From: Lacrimispora indolis DSM 755
GTDB lineage: Bacteria; Bacillota; Clostridia; Lachnospirales; Lachnospiraceae
Length of the DNA stretch: 64,000 nt
Reading direction: 5' to 3'
NCBI RefSeq assembly: GCF_000526995.1
Contig: NZ_AZUI01000001.1
Coordinates: 3,576,001 to 3,640,000, forward strand
Part shown: piece by piece, positions 53,813-63,346 of the stretch
How positions within the stretch are numbered: position 1 is the first letter of the stretch
Layout: the number at the start of each line of letters is the position of its first letter
Made by a program: the position numbers and the translations under genes
The notes under the pieces: model-generated
The model's database searches: none
Seen by the model: the letters and a program-made list of their open reading frames with translations, nothing else
Told to the model about the DNA's origin: nothing

Positions 53813-56428
53813 ATGGAGGAAAGTTTGAAAGACTGGTATCAGAAAACAGAAGAGGAAGTATTAGAAGAGCTTCGTACATCAAAGGAAGGCTTGAGCACAG
53901 AGGAAGCTGCCGGACTTCTTGCCAGCAAAGGGGAAAATGTCCTGGAGGAAGGGAAGAAAAAAAGCACCCTTCAGGTATTTGCCGAGCAGTTTAAGGATCT
54001 GCTGGTGGTCATTCTGATCGCAGCCGCTGTCATTTCCATGCTTTCGGGAAATGTGGAAAGCACCATCGTCATCGTGGCGGTCATTGTATTAAATGCAATT
54101 CTTGGAACGGTGCAGCATGAAAAAGCACAAAAGTCCCTGGCAAGCTTAAAATCTTTATCATCGCCAACGGCCAAGGTGGTCCGCAGCGGTCAAAAGATCG
54201 AGATTCCCTCAAAAGGCGTGGTTCCGGGAGATATCCTTCTTCTGGAAGCCGGAGATATGGTGGTGGCTGACGGAAGGATACTTAATAATTATTCCTTACA
54301 GGTCAATGAAAGCTCCCTGACCGGCGAATCCACCAATGTGGACAAGGAAGAAGGGACTCTTGACATGGAAGCGCCCCTGGCTGACCGGACCAATATGGTT
54401 TATTCCGGAAGCCTTGTTACTTACGGCAGGGCGGTTGTGGCTGTCACCGGAACCGGAATGGATACGGAAATCGGAAAGATCGCCAGCTTAATGAATGCCA
54501 CAAAAGAGAAGAAAACGCCTTTACAGATCAGCCTGGACCAGTTTTCCAGCCGCCTTGCCATGGTCATCATGGTGATCTGCGCCCTGGTATTCCTGATAAG
54601 CATTTACCGTAAAATGCCTCTTTTGGATTCCCTGATGTTTGCGGTGGCACTTGCAGTTGCTGCCATTCCGGAGGCTTTAAGCTCCATCGTAACCATTGTA
54701 CAGGCAATGGGAACCCAGCGTATGGCCAGGGAAAATGCCATTATCAAGGAATTAAAGGCAGTAGAAAGCCTTGGCTGCGTTTCTGTCATCTGTTCCGATA
54801 AGACCGGTACACTGACCCAGAATAAGATGACCGTACAGGAAATCTATGTGGATGGAAAAGTCTGTCAGCCGGATGAATTAGACCTTCGCAATCAGCTTCA
54901 CCGGTATATTCTTTATGATGCACTCTTAACCAATGATTCCTCCATTGTGGAGGGAAAGGGGATCGGAGATCCTACGGAGTTTGCCCTCCTTGAAATGGCA
55001 GGGAAAATCAGTTTAAGCCATGATCTCATCAGGGAAATGATGCATCGTCTGGAAGAGCTTCCCTTTGATTCTGACCGGAAGCTGATGAGTACCAAATACC
55101 AGCTCCATGGAATTCCTACCGTACTGACAAAGGGCGCGGTGGATGTATTGCTGTACCGGACCACCCACATCCGTACTTCAGAGGGAATTAAGGAGCTGAC
55201 GGAAAAGGACCGGGAGGATATCCTAGATCAGAATATGAGATTTTCAGAAAATGGACTCCGGGTGCTTGCCTTTGCCTACAAGGAAGTGGAAGAGGACCAC
55301 GTGCTTTCCTTAAACTCAGAAAACGGCTTTATCTTCCTTGGGCTTATTTCCATGGTGGACCCGCCTAGAGAAGAGTCAAAGGAGGCCGTAGCCGATGCCA
55401 AAATGGCAGGAATCCGGCCGGTTATGATCACCGGAGACCATAAGATCACTGCAACTGCCATAGCAAAGCAGATCGGAATTTTTGAACATGGAGATATGGC
55501 GGTAACCGGCGCGGAATTAGACGCCATGACCGATGAAGAACTGGACTCAAATATAGCAAAGACTTCCGTATATGCCAGGGTGTCACCGGAAAACAAGATC
55601 CGTATTGTGGACGCATGGCAGCGGCGGGGAAATGTTGTTTCAATGACAGGAGACGGAGTCAACGATGCGCCTGCCTTAAAGAAGGCCGACATTGGAGTTG
55701 CCATGGGAATCACGGGAACAGAGGTTTCCAAGGATGCCGCGTCCATGATTCTGGCGGATGATAATTTCGCCACCATTATAAAGGCGGTTGCCAATGGACG
55801 TAACGTGTACCGGAATATAAAAAATGCCATCCAGTTTTTGCTCTCAGGCAACACGGCAGGAATCCTTTCCGTCCTTTACACCTCCATTATGGCCCTTCCC
55901 GTTCCCTTTGCCCCGGTTCATCTGTTATTCATTAACCTGCTTACTGATTCCCTTCCGGCTATTGCTATTGGTATGGAGCCTGCGGAGCATGGCCTTCTGA
56001 ACCGGAAGCCAAGAGATCCAAAAGAAGGGATCCTGACGAAAGAGTTTTTACTTAAGATACTGGTTCAGGGCGGACTGATTGCCGCATGTACCATGACTGC
56101 TTTCCATATAGGCTTAAGACAGGGCAGTGCTGCCACAGCAAGCACCATGGCTTTTTGTACCTTGACCCTTTCCCGTCTGTTCCATGGATTTAACTGCAGA
56201 AGCCGCCATTCTATTTTCCGGCTGGGCTTTGCAACCAACTGGTACAGCCTGGGAGCATTCCTGGCAGGCGTTTCCTTATTAAGCCTTGTCATGTTTGTAC
56301 CTGTTCTTGAAAAGCTGTTTTCCGTAACTCCTCTTACCGGGGGCCAGATCGGCATGGTATACGGACTTGCGGTTATCCCGACCGCAATCATACAGCTTAC
56401 AAAGGTCATAAAAGAAAACAGGAAATAA
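53813..56428 (+). CDS. P-type cation-transporting ATPase, probable Mn2+/Ca2+ exporter
   Basis: An 871-residue pump of the SERCA/PMCA-like P2 class. Phosphorylation site CSDKTGTLT (Asp329), TGES dephosphorylation loop, MVDPPREE, TGDHKITA and TGDGVNDAPAL hinge motif are in order; M4 carries IPEALSSIV in place of PEGL. A yybP-ykoY-type leader with terminator precedes it, so Mn2+ export is the likely role, as for the lactococcal pump under this riboswitch. The ATG at 53813 has a poor ribosome binding site; a TTG at 53825 has GGAGG 5 nt before it and may be the true start. Confidence 0.9.
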   Translation: MEESLKDWYQKTEEEVLEELRTSKEGLSTEEAAGLLASKGENVLEEGKKKSTLQVFAEQFKDLLVVILIAAAVISMLSGNVESTIVIVAVIVLNAILGTVQHEKAQKSLASLKSLSSPTAKVVRSGQKIEIPSKGVVPGDILLLEAGDMVVADGRILNNYSLQVNESSLTGESTNVDKEEGTLDMEAPLADRTNMVYSGSLVTYGRAVVAVTGTGMDTEIGKIASLMNATKEKKTPLQISLDQFSSRLAMVIMVICALVFLISIYRKMPLLDSLMFAVALAVAAIPEALSSIVTIVQAMGTQRMARENAIIKELKAVESLGCVSVICSDKTGTLTQNKMTVQEIYVDGKVCQPDELDLRNQLHRYILYDALLTNDSSIVEGKGIGDPTEFALLEMAGKISLSHDLIREMMHRLEELPFDSDRKLMSTKYQLHGIPTVLTKGAVDVLLYRTTHIRTSEGIKELTEKDREDILDQNMRFSENGLRVLAFAYKEVEEDHVLSLNSENGFIFLGLISMVDPPREESKEAVADAKMAGIRPVMITGDHKITATAIAKQIGIFEHGDMAVTGAELDAMTDEELDSNIAKTSVYARVSPENKIRIVDAWQRRGNVVSMTGDGVNDAPALKKADIGVAMGITGTEVSKDAASMILADDNFATIIKAVANGRNVYRNIKNAIQFLLSGNTAGILSVLYTSIMALPVPFAPVHLLFINLLTDSLPAIAIGMEPAEHGLLNRKPRDPKEGILTKEFLLKILVQGGLIAACTMTAFHIGLRQGSAATASTMAFCTLTLSRLFHGFNCRSRHSIFRLGFATNWYSLGAFLAGVSLLSLVMFVPVLEKLFSVTPLTGGQIGMVYGLAVIPTAIIQLTKVIKENRK

Positions 56429-56439
56429 TTGCATCAAAA

Positions 56440-56482
56440 AAAAAAGAGGTTCAACCGAAAAAAAGTGTTGAACCTCTTTTTT
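56440..56482. terminator. Terminator after the cation ATPase
   Basis: A perfect 16-bp inverted repeat AAAAAAGAGGTTCAAC/GTTGAACCTCTTTTTT with an 11-nt loop; functional on both strands. Confidence 0.9.
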
Positions 56483-56496
56483 AAAAATGATAAAAT
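56468..56496 (+). promoter_or_regulatory. Promoter of the DUF1576 gene
   Basis: TTGAAC and TAAAAT with 17 bp between; the -35 lies in the 3' arm of the preceding terminator. Confidence 0.45.
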
Positions 56497-56538
56497 ACTT
56501 CAGTAATTAAAAATTTAATATGGGAGAAAGGACGACAC

Positions 56539-57840
56539 ATGACAGGACAACCTTCATTTAAAGTAAGAAATTGCGGACCGCTGTCCAGGCGGACGAAATT
56601 TCAGATTCTTGCCCTGGTGCCGATTTATTTTATTGTTGCAGGCTTCTTTCTGCAGCCGTTTGATGGAATTTGGAGGGGTATTATTACGATTGTCAGGGAA
56701 CCGGATTTCCTGATTACGGATTATTTTGCTATTGGCGGAGTAGGAGCTGCATTTGTTAATGCGGGTGTATTGACCTTATTAAGTATTGCAATTGTGTATT
56801 TTCTTGGTATGGAGATGAGCGGCCATACTATAACCTCATGCTTTCTCATGTTTGGTTTTTCCCTTTTCGGGAAAAATATCATGAATATATGGGCTATTAT
56901 GATGGGGATTTGCCTGTATTCTTATTATCACAAAACTTCCATAACACGTTATATCTATGTTGGCTTTTACGGGACTTCTTTGTCACCGATCATTACTCAG
57001 ATCATGCAGATCGGTAATCTGCATCTGGCTTCCAGGCTGATTTTAAGCATTCTTGTCGGATTGGCCATTGGATTTGTGCTTCCGCCCTTATCCACACATA
57101 CGCATTACGCCCACAAGGGATATTCTCTTTATAATGTGGGTTTTTCCGCTGGAATCATTGCTGTTGTTATTGTCTCCCTGATGAAGTCCTTTGGAATTAA
57201 TATAGAGGCAAGGCTCATCTGGTCTGAGGGAAACAATGAGCTTTTTGCAAAGCTGCTTCTGTTTTTGTTCTTTGGCATGATAATTTTTGCATTTCTGCTG
57301 TCAGAGAATGTTGGAAGGCGTTATCTGGACATACTAAAAACATACGGCCTCAGCGGGACGGATTATGTAAAAAGCGAAGGATTTGCACCTACTCTTCTTA
57401 ATATGGGGATTAACGGTGTCATGTCAACCCTTATCCTTGTCATGATAGGAGGAGCTTTAAACGGACCGACTATTGGAGGAATATTCACCATTGTAGGCTT
57501 CAGCGCAACGGGAAAGCATATCCGAAACATTTTCCCCATTATGATGGGAGTAATTCTGGGAGGCTTGGTCCAGAACTGGAGCATTACGGATCCCAGTGCC
57601 CTTCTGGCACTTTTATTGTCTACCACCCTTGCGCCCATTGCCGGTGAGTTCGGTGTTGTTGCGGGGATTATAGCCGGATTTCTTCATTCTGCCGCAGCGC
57701 TTAATGTAGGCATTGTTTACGGCGGTATGAACCTTTATAACAATGGCTTTGCAGGAGGCCTCATAGCCACCTTCCTGGTGCCGGTACTCCAGTCCATCCG
57801 GGACAGAAAGGCACATGCACATGTTCATGATTCCTTATAG
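56539..57840 (+). CDS. DUF1576 polytopic membrane protein with internal duplication
   Basis: A 433-residue integral membrane protein with about ten helices. Two halves (about 57-217 and 275-420) repeat the same order of motifs: FGFSLFGKNIMNIWAIMMG against VGFSATGKHIRNIFPIMMG; YGTSLSPIIT against STTLAPIAGE; SLYNVGFSAGIIAVV against NLYNNGFAGGLIATF. This two-fold layout is usual for transporters, but the substrate is unknown. GGGAGAAAGG precedes the ATG. It is monocistronic. Confidence 0.75.
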   Translation: MTGQPSFKVRNCGPLSRRTKFQILALVPIYFIVAGFFLQPFDGIWRGIITIVREPDFLITDYFAIGGVGAAFVNAGVLTLLSIAIVYFLGMEMSGHTITSCFLMFGFSLFGKNIMNIWAIMMGICLYSYYHKTSITRYIYVGFYGTSLSPIITQIMQIGNLHLASRLILSILVGLAIGFVLPPLSTHTHYAHKGYSLYNVGFSAGIIAVVIVSLMKSFGINIEARLIWSEGNNELFAKLLLFLFFGMIIFAFLLSENVGRRYLDILKTYGLSGTDYVKSEGFAPTLLNMGINGVMSTLILVMIGGALNGPTIGGIFTIVGFSATGKHIRNIFPIMMGVILGGLVQNWSITDPSALLALLLSTTLAPIAGEFGVVAGIIAGFLHSAAALNVGIVYGGMNLYNNGFAGGLIATFLVPVLQSIRDRKAHAHVHDSL

Positions 57841-57898
57841 TTTTTATGGGAAACGGAAGCCGGAACAGAATAATACTTAAGAACAGGAAAATTTTGAA

Positions 57899-59782
57899 AT
57901 GTTGTATCAGATAAAGGATGGGACAGTCACTGCCGGGGGCAGCCTGATCCTGTCACATATTGATTTTGAAATACATGGCAAGGAAAAGATAGCGGTAGTT
58001 GGAAACAATGGAGCCGGAAAAACCACTCTTTTAAGGCTGATAGCAGGAGAATTGGAACTGGACCGGGATGACAAGAGGGAAGGTCCGGGGATCACCAGCT
58101 CCAGAAAATTGACGGTGGGTTACTTAAAGCAGCAGGCATTTGAGGATAAGGGCAGGACAGTAGGGGAAGAGCTGCTGTCCTCCTGTCCTTTTGCGGATTC
58201 CTTTGCAATGGAACGGTTTGAGTATGAACGGGAATATGATACGCTGTTTACCGGGTTTGGATTTACAAGGGAAGATAAAAAGAAAAGGCTTTCCCAGTTT
58301 TCCGGCGGGGAGCAGACGAAGATTGCTCTTATCCGCCATCTGCTGTTAAAGCCGGATATCCTCCTCTTGGATGAGCCGACCAACCACCTGGATATCCAGG
58401 CAACAGAGTGGCTGGAGCAGTATATGGATCAATATGAAAAAGCGGTGATCATGGTATCGCATGACCGCTTTTTTCTGGACCGGACGGCATCGGTGATCTA
58501 TGAGCTGTCAGGTAAAAAACTGACAAAATATCCGGGCAATTATACCCATTACCGGGAAGAGAAGAGAAAGGCCATACGGATACAGACAAAGGCCTATGAG
58601 CGGCAGCAGGAGGAGCTGAAGCGCTTAAATGATCTGGTGGAACGGTTTAAGCATAAGCCAAATAAGGCCGCATTTGCCAGGTCCAAAAGAAAGGCAATGG
58701 AAAGGCTGGGCCAGGCAGTGAAGCCGGAGGAGGATGACATCCACATGTTCACAGGACCCTTGGAGCCGGCTTTTTTAGGAAGCAAATGGGTCTTTGAAGC
58801 GGAGCACTTAAAACTCGGCTATGACCGCCCTCTCCTTGAACTGACAATGAGGATCCGCAGAGGGCAGAAGATAGGGATCCTGGGACCCAATGGGGCCGGA
58901 AAGAGCACTTTTTTAAAGACTGCGGCAGGCCTTATCTCTCCTGTTTCCGGGGAGTATTCCCTGGGAAATCAGATCACCATAGGTTATTTTGACCAGCATT
59001 CTTCGGAAATTGATTCTGATAAATCCGTGGCACAGCATTTTCATGATCTCTTTCCCTCTTTAACGGAAAAAGAAGTCCGAAGCACGTTGGGAGCATATCT
59101 GTTTGGCGGAAAAGAGGCGGGAAAACGGGTGGGCCTTTTGTCGGGAGGGGAAAAGGCAAGGCTCGTCCTTGCGGAGCTTTTGCAGAGCCGGCCTAATTTT
59201 CTGATCCTGGATGAGCCTACCAACCACATGGATATCAGGGCAAAGGAGACCTTGGAATCCGCGTTCCGGGCTTATACTGGAACGATTTTGTTCGTATCCC
59301 ATGACCGTTACTTTTTAAGCCGGGTGGCGGAGTCGGTTCTCATATTTGAGAATCAGTCTGCCTTTTACTATCCTTTTGGCTATGAGCATTATCTGGAAGG
59401 CCGCAGAAAGGCAGAGCGGGGAGGAGGAATCGCAGCGCAGATCAAAGCGGAGGAGCAGGCTTTGATCGCCGGAATGCGCGGAGTTCCCAAGGCAGAACGG
59501 CACCGGTTAAAAGAGATACCGGTGGAGGAAGCTTATCTGGAATGGAAGCTTGGCCTGGTTCTGGAGCGGCTTTTGCCGGAAAGGGACCTGGTGATGGAAT
59601 TGACAGCCGCCATGGAAGGGCTGAAGGATGAGTGGCTGGAATCGGAAGACTTTTGGAAGGGAAAAGAGTGGGAGGAATCCGGCCGGTATGAGGAGCTGAA
59701 AAAAGAGTGCCAGAAGGCATGGGAAAACTGGCATGAGCTGTGTCTGGAATGGTTTGATACGGCTTATGAGGAAGAGATGTAA
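57899..59782 (+). CDS. ABC-F family ATPase
   Basis: A 627-residue soluble protein with two ATPase domains and no transmembrane segments. Walker A GNNGAGKTT and GPNGAGKST, signatures FSGGEQTK and LSGGEKAR, Walker B LLLLDEPTNHLD and FLILDEPTNHMD, and a charged helical linker (about 210-285) are the marks of ABC-F ribosome-acting factors. The C-terminus adds about 100 residues of Glu/Trp-rich helix (WLESEDFWKGKEWEE). Whether it gives antibiotic resistance or acts in translation generally cannot be told. The ribosome binding site AGGA is weak. Confidence 0.9.
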   Translation: MLYQIKDGTVTAGGSLILSHIDFEIHGKEKIAVVGNNGAGKTTLLRLIAGELELDRDDKREGPGITSSRKLTVGYLKQQAFEDKGRTVGEELLSSCPFADSFAMERFEYEREYDTLFTGFGFTREDKKKRLSQFSGGEQTKIALIRHLLLKPDILLLDEPTNHLDIQATEWLEQYMDQYEKAVIMVSHDRFFLDRTASVIYELSGKKLTKYPGNYTHYREEKRKAIRIQTKAYERQQEELKRLNDLVERFKHKPNKAAFARSKRKAMERLGQAVKPEEDDIHMFTGPLEPAFLGSKWVFEAEHLKLGYDRPLLELTMRIRRGQKIGILGPNGAGKSTFLKTAAGLISPVSGEYSLGNQITIGYFDQHSSEIDSDKSVAQHFHDLFPSLTEKEVRSTLGAYLFGGKEAGKRVGLLSGGEKARLVLAELLQSRPNFLILDEPTNHMDIRAKETLESAFRAYTGTILFVSHDRYFLSRVAESVLIFENQSAFYYPFGYEHYLEGRRKAERGGGIAAQIKAEEQALIAGMRGVPKAERHRLKEIPVEEAYLEWKLGLVLERLLPERDLVMELTAAMEGLKDEWLESEDFWKGKEWEESGRYEELKKECQKAWENWHELCLEWFDTAYEEEM

Positions 59783-59786
59783 AAAG

Positions 59787-59832
59787 AAGCGCAGGGCATT
59801 GACGGATCATCCGCCAATGCCCTGCGTTTCTT
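59787..59832. terminator. Bidirectional terminator
   Basis: AAGCGCAGGGCATTG pairs with CAATGCCCTGCGTTT, with T-rich tails on both strands, between convergent genes. Confidence 0.88.
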
Positions 59833-59858
59833 ATGTAATATGAGAATGTATTTCTTGA

Positions 59859-61634
59859 TTAATATTTTCCGGAATAATCATAGGTTGGTTCCGCTCTTGT
59901 ATATGATCCCGGTTCCGTGATCCTGGAGGAAGGAATGTACTCTTCATGAAAATCAACTTGTTCTCCGTTTAGTTTGAATTTCCCCACTTCCTGCTGCAGG
60001 GTCTGGGACTGGGCGGTCAGCTCTTCGCTGGAAGCGGAGCTTTCTTCTGCAGTAGCTGCATTTGTCTGTATGACTGCAGATACTTGTGACAGTCCCTGAT
60101 TGATCTGTTCGATTGCCATTACCTGTTCCGAAGAAGCGGTTTGGATTCCCTGGATGGCCTGTTCCACAAGGCTGGATTTTTCTCCTACTTCCTGAAGGAT
60201 CCTTGCGGCGTTGGCTGCCATCTTCTTGCCCTCGGTAACGGCTTCCGAGGAATGAACGATGAGATTTGCCGTTTCTTTTGCCGCTTCCGCAGATTTTGTG
60301 GCAAGGTTCCGGACTTCATCTGCGACCACCGCAAATCCCTTTCCTGCACTTCCGGCCCGGGCGGCTTCAATAGCGGCATTTAATGCAAGAATATTTGTCT
60401 GGAATGCAATATCTTCAATCACTTTCGTAATATTGGAAATTTCTTCTGAAGCTGCGCTGATCTTATTCATGGAGGTATTTAAGCTTTGCATGTGAGAATT
60501 GCTTTCCGTCACTCCGGTTCCGTTTTGTTTCACGTATGAAGATGCCAGGCGGACATTCTCCGCATTCTGGCTGGCCTGTCTTGCTACTGTGGTAATGGCG
60601 GAGTTAAGCTCTTCAACGGTTGCAGCCTGTTCCGTGGAACCGGAGGCCAGGGCCTGGGCTGCGGAGGATACCTGCTCTGCGCCGGTGTAAACCTGGTCAG
60701 CCGCCGTGCTTATAAGAAGCAGGGTCTTGTTAAGATCCTTTTCAATTTTACGGAGTGCAAGGCCAAGGATATCTTCCTCGGAACGGAGAGGAACTTCCTG
60801 TGTAAAATCTCCGTTGCTGATTTTTTCGGCAATGAGCACCTGGCTTTTAATGCCTTCCAGCATGGCTGTAAATGCAGAGGCAAGCTGGCCGGTTTCATCC
60901 TTGGAATCCACATCCGTAAGATCCACATCCAAATGTCCAAGAGCGATTTTATCAGCAGCCTTTACCACCTGTCCAATAGGCAGGCTGATCATATGGGAGA
61001 TCCGGAAGCCTAAAAATATGTTAAAGGCTGTTCCTGCTGCAAGGATGACACAAAGCATAACGGTGAGGATGATTGCGGTTGAATCATTGGTTTTGCTGGT
61101 CTGGTGAGCATCTTCCAGCCGGATCTCCGCCAGGCGGTCGAAATTATCATATATTTTCTGGATTTTGTCTTTATCCTGATCAAAAGCGGTCAATGCCGTG
61201 TTCTTAGACCCCTGCTTGGCTGTGTTTAAGCACTTTTGTATGGCGGGATCAAAGGTATCTGTAAACAGCTGGGTCGCTTCGTCGATCAAAGAGAGGGCTT
61301 CCGAGTTTTGAATGCTGGTCCGGTATGCGGCAGAACCGTTAAGGAAGTTGTTCTTTGATTCTATATAGCGTTGTTCCAGAGTTTCCAGCTCCATGGTATC
61401 GCCGGCATGGATGATCATGGCATTGGAATCTTCACGGAGCTGATACAGGCTTTTTGTGGCAAAGATCAGGTCTTTCATGGGAGCTGTTTGGTTTTTATAC
61501 AAAAAAGTATCCATCTGGTTGATGCGGGCCATGCCAAATATGCCCATGCTGCCGATTACAAGCATAATTAATACCATGCCAAGAAAGGCTGTAAGTAATT
61601 TCCTGGTAATACTGTAATCCCTGAATTTCTTCAT
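59859..61634 (-). CDS. Methyl-accepting chemotaxis protein
   Basis: A 591-residue membrane receptor. First transmembrane helix (about 14-35), an extracellular four-helix-bundle sensor (about 36-185), a second helix (about 187-210), HAMP domain, then the signalling domain with [23 protein letters not shown] and [17 protein letters not shown]. No CheR-binding pentapeptide at the C-terminus. ATG 61634 is chosen for AGGAGG in front; the longer frame adds 24 residues of leader. The ligand is unknown. Confidence 0.93.
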   Translation of the reverse strand: MKKFRDYSITRKLLTAFLGMVLIMLVIGSMGIFGMARINQMDTFLYKNQTAPMKDLIFATKSLYQLREDSNAMIIHAGDTMELETLEQRYIESKNNFLNGSAAYRTSIQNSEALSLIDEATQLFTDTFDPAIQKCLNTAKQGSKNTALTAFDQDKDKIQKIYDNFDRLAEIRLEDAHQTSKTNDSTAIILTVMLCVILAAGTAFNIFLGFRISHMISLPIGQVVKAADKIALGHLDVDLTDVDSKDETGQLASAFTAMLEGIKSQVLIAEKISNGDFTQEVPLRSEEDILGLALRKIEKDLNKTLLLISTAADQVYTGAEQVSSAAQALASGSTEQAATVEELNSAITTVARQASQNAENVRLASSYVKQNGTGVTESNSHMQSLNTSMNKISAASEEISNITKVIEDIAFQTNILALNAAIEAARAGSAGKGFAVVADEVRNLATKSAEAAKETANLIVHSSEAVTEGKKMAANAARILQEVGEKSSLVEQAIQGIQTASSEQVMAIEQINQGLSQVSAVIQTNAATAEESSASSEELTAQSQTLQQEVGKFKLNGEQVDFHEEYIPSSRITEPGSYTRAEPTYDYSGKY

Positions 61635-61847
61635 ACTGATATCCTCCTGGTTTCTCATCAGTTTCTTATGTATAATCGCTTCAATTTGGTCTGTCATGTT
61701 CCTCAAAACACGAACTGGTGTATACGCATTACAACGTCTGAAGCTCCGTTTGGTATACTATATGAATTAATATTTTGTGAACATCGGTGGATGGCGGTTA
61801 CAAAACAGGCCGTTTCATCCATTTTTAGGCAAATATCGACATTGTTC

Positions 61848-61877
61848 ATTATATAATACAAGATTATTGTTTGTCAA
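61848..61877 (-). promoter_or_regulatory. Consensus promoter of the chemotaxis receptor gene
   Basis: On the minus strand TTGACA and TATAAT with an 18-bp spacer, about 210 nt before the ATG, giving a leader of some 200 nt with no riboswitch I recognise. Confidence 0.65.
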
Positions 61878-62097
61878 TCTAAAGAAAAAGAGTGTTAATG
61901 ATAGAATTCAAAATCATTTTAATAGAAAATGAAAAGCTTTTAAGTGAATTTTTTACCGAATCCAGGAAGTACTCCATTATTAATGCGAAAAGTATGAAAC
62001 AACGGAGCGGATTGGGAATATCCTCTTGACCGGTCCCTATGAAGATCCCTACAGCGTGAGATAGAGAAACTCGTTTTTTGTGTTGTGCAATATATAC
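61878..62097. other. Non-coding stretch between divergent genes
   Basis: No gene is supported. A 43-codon open frame from 61898 begins like MIEFKIILIENEKLL, a faint response-regulator-like start, but then breaks off and has no neighbour to extend it. Confidence 0.4.
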
Positions 62098-62111
62098 ATG
62101 ACAAATGTCAT
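62098..62111. promoter_or_regulatory. ATGACA-AA-TGTCAT inverted repeat, candidate operator
   Basis: A 6-bp inverted repeat with 2-nt spacing lies 38 bp upstream of the -35 of the kinase gene, a fitting place for an activator or repressor. No regulator gene is next to it. Confidence 0.35.
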
Positions 62112-62148
62112 ATTGTTCATTACAATAGTAATAAATGCATAAAAAATA

Positions 62149-62176
62149 TTGACTTTTCCTTTGGAATTGTTATGAT
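62149..62176 (+). promoter_or_regulatory. Promoter of the PfkB kinase gene
   Basis: TTGACT and TATGAT with 16 bp between, and a TG extended -10. Confidence 0.55.
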
Positions 62177-62200
62177 GAGTACAGAGAGAGGGGGTAAAAC

Positions 62201-63316
62201 ATGAAATATCAGGAAGGGAAGAAGAAAGTTGTGGTGGCCGGACATATTTCCCTGGACATTACGCCGGTTTTTAAAAACAGCGGCGGCCAGAAGTTTTCTG
62301 CACTGCTGCGACCGGGAAAGCTCCTGCGGGTGGGAAAGGCGCAGGTATCCACAGGCGGAGCCGTCTCCAATACGGGTTTGGGGCTCCATGCCCTGGGCGG
62401 GGATGTGCTTTTGATGGCAAAGGTTGGAAATGATGATTTCGGCCTGATACTAAAGGAAAAGATCAGACAGAGCGGCTGTGATAGCAGCATTCCGGCAGTG
62501 GAAGGGGAATCCACCTCCTATACGGTGGTCATAGCACCCAAGGGATTTGACCGGTTTTTTCTCCATGATCCGGGGTGCAATGATACGTTTTGCTGCGGGG
62601 ATGTAGATTTTGAGCAGGTGGCTGGGGCAGCCCATTTTCATTTCGGATATCCAACGCTGATGCGCAGATTTTATCAGAATGAGGGAGAGGAGCTGGTTGA
62701 GCTTTTTCGTCGGGTCAAGGAGCTTTCCCTTACCACATCCCTGGATTTGACGGCAGTGGATCCTGATTCTGAGGCGGCCGGCTGTGACTGGGAAAAGATC
62801 CTGGCATCTGTGCTTCCTTATGTGGATTTCTTTGTTCCAAGCATTGAGGAACTGGGGTACATGCTTGATAAGGAACTGTATGACAAATGGCAGGAAAAGG
62901 CAGGAGGAGAGGACATCACATCCATACTTTCCTTAAACGAGGATGTGGAGGTCCTTGCGGACCGGGCCTTAAAGCTGGGAGCCAAAACCGTATTGTTAAA
63001 ATGCGGGGCAGCCGGAATGTATTTAAAGACTTCTGCCGGGCATTTTATGGAGGGCTGGAGCGGCATTGCCTGTTTTCAGAACAGCTTTGTGCCTGATAAG
63101 ATCCTGTCGGCAACAGGAGCAGGGGATACCAGCATTGCCGCTTTTATAAAGGCCATGCTGGAGGGATTAAGGCCGGAGGAATGCCTGGAGCTTGCGGTGG
63201 CAACCGGGGCTTCCTGCGTGACGGCGTATGATGCCGTCAGCGGACTTCTGCCTTTTGAGACACTTAAAGAAAAGATACAAAAGGGATGGGAACAACAAAA
63301 AATTATTCATCCATAA
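62201..63316 (+). CDS. PfkB family carbohydrate kinase
   Basis: A 371-residue sugar kinase of the ribokinase superfamily. The N-terminal VVAGHISLDITP and STGGAVSNTGLGLHALGG segments bind the sugar, and ATGAGDTSIAAF near residue 305 holds the catalytic Asp. AGAGGGGG precedes the ATG. A class II aldolase gene follows after 30 nt, so the kinase probably makes the sugar phosphate that the aldolase cleaves. Sugar not readable. Confidence 0.88.
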   Translation: MKYQEGKKKVVVAGHISLDITPVFKNSGGQKFSALLRPGKLLRVGKAQVSTGGAVSNTGLGLHALGGDVLLMAKVGNDDFGLILKEKIRQSGCDSSIPAVEGESTSYTVVIAPKGFDRFFLHDPGCNDTFCCGDVDFEQVAGAAHFHFGYPTLMRRFYQNEGEELVELFRRVKELSLTTSLDLTAVDPDSEAAGCDWEKILASVLPYVDFFVPSIEELGYMLDKELYDKWQEKAGGEDITSILSLNEDVEVLADRALKLGAKTVLLKCGAAGMYLKTSAGHFMEGWSGIACFQNSFVPDKILSATGAGDTSIAAFIKAMLEGLRPEECLELAVATGASCVTAYDAVSGLLPFETLKEKIQKGWEQQKIIHP

Positions 63317-63346
63317 CAAAAAAATAAAAATCAGGAGGAAAAAGAT

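Noticed and set aside
61635..61847. c-di-GMP riboswitch in the 200-nt leader of the chemotaxis gene
   Set aside because: I could not find the conserved GEMM core or its tetraloop-receptor pattern.
61898..62029. 43-codon frame beginning MIEFKIILIENEKLL
   Set aside because: Faintly like a response-regulator start but too short, without extension or neighbour.
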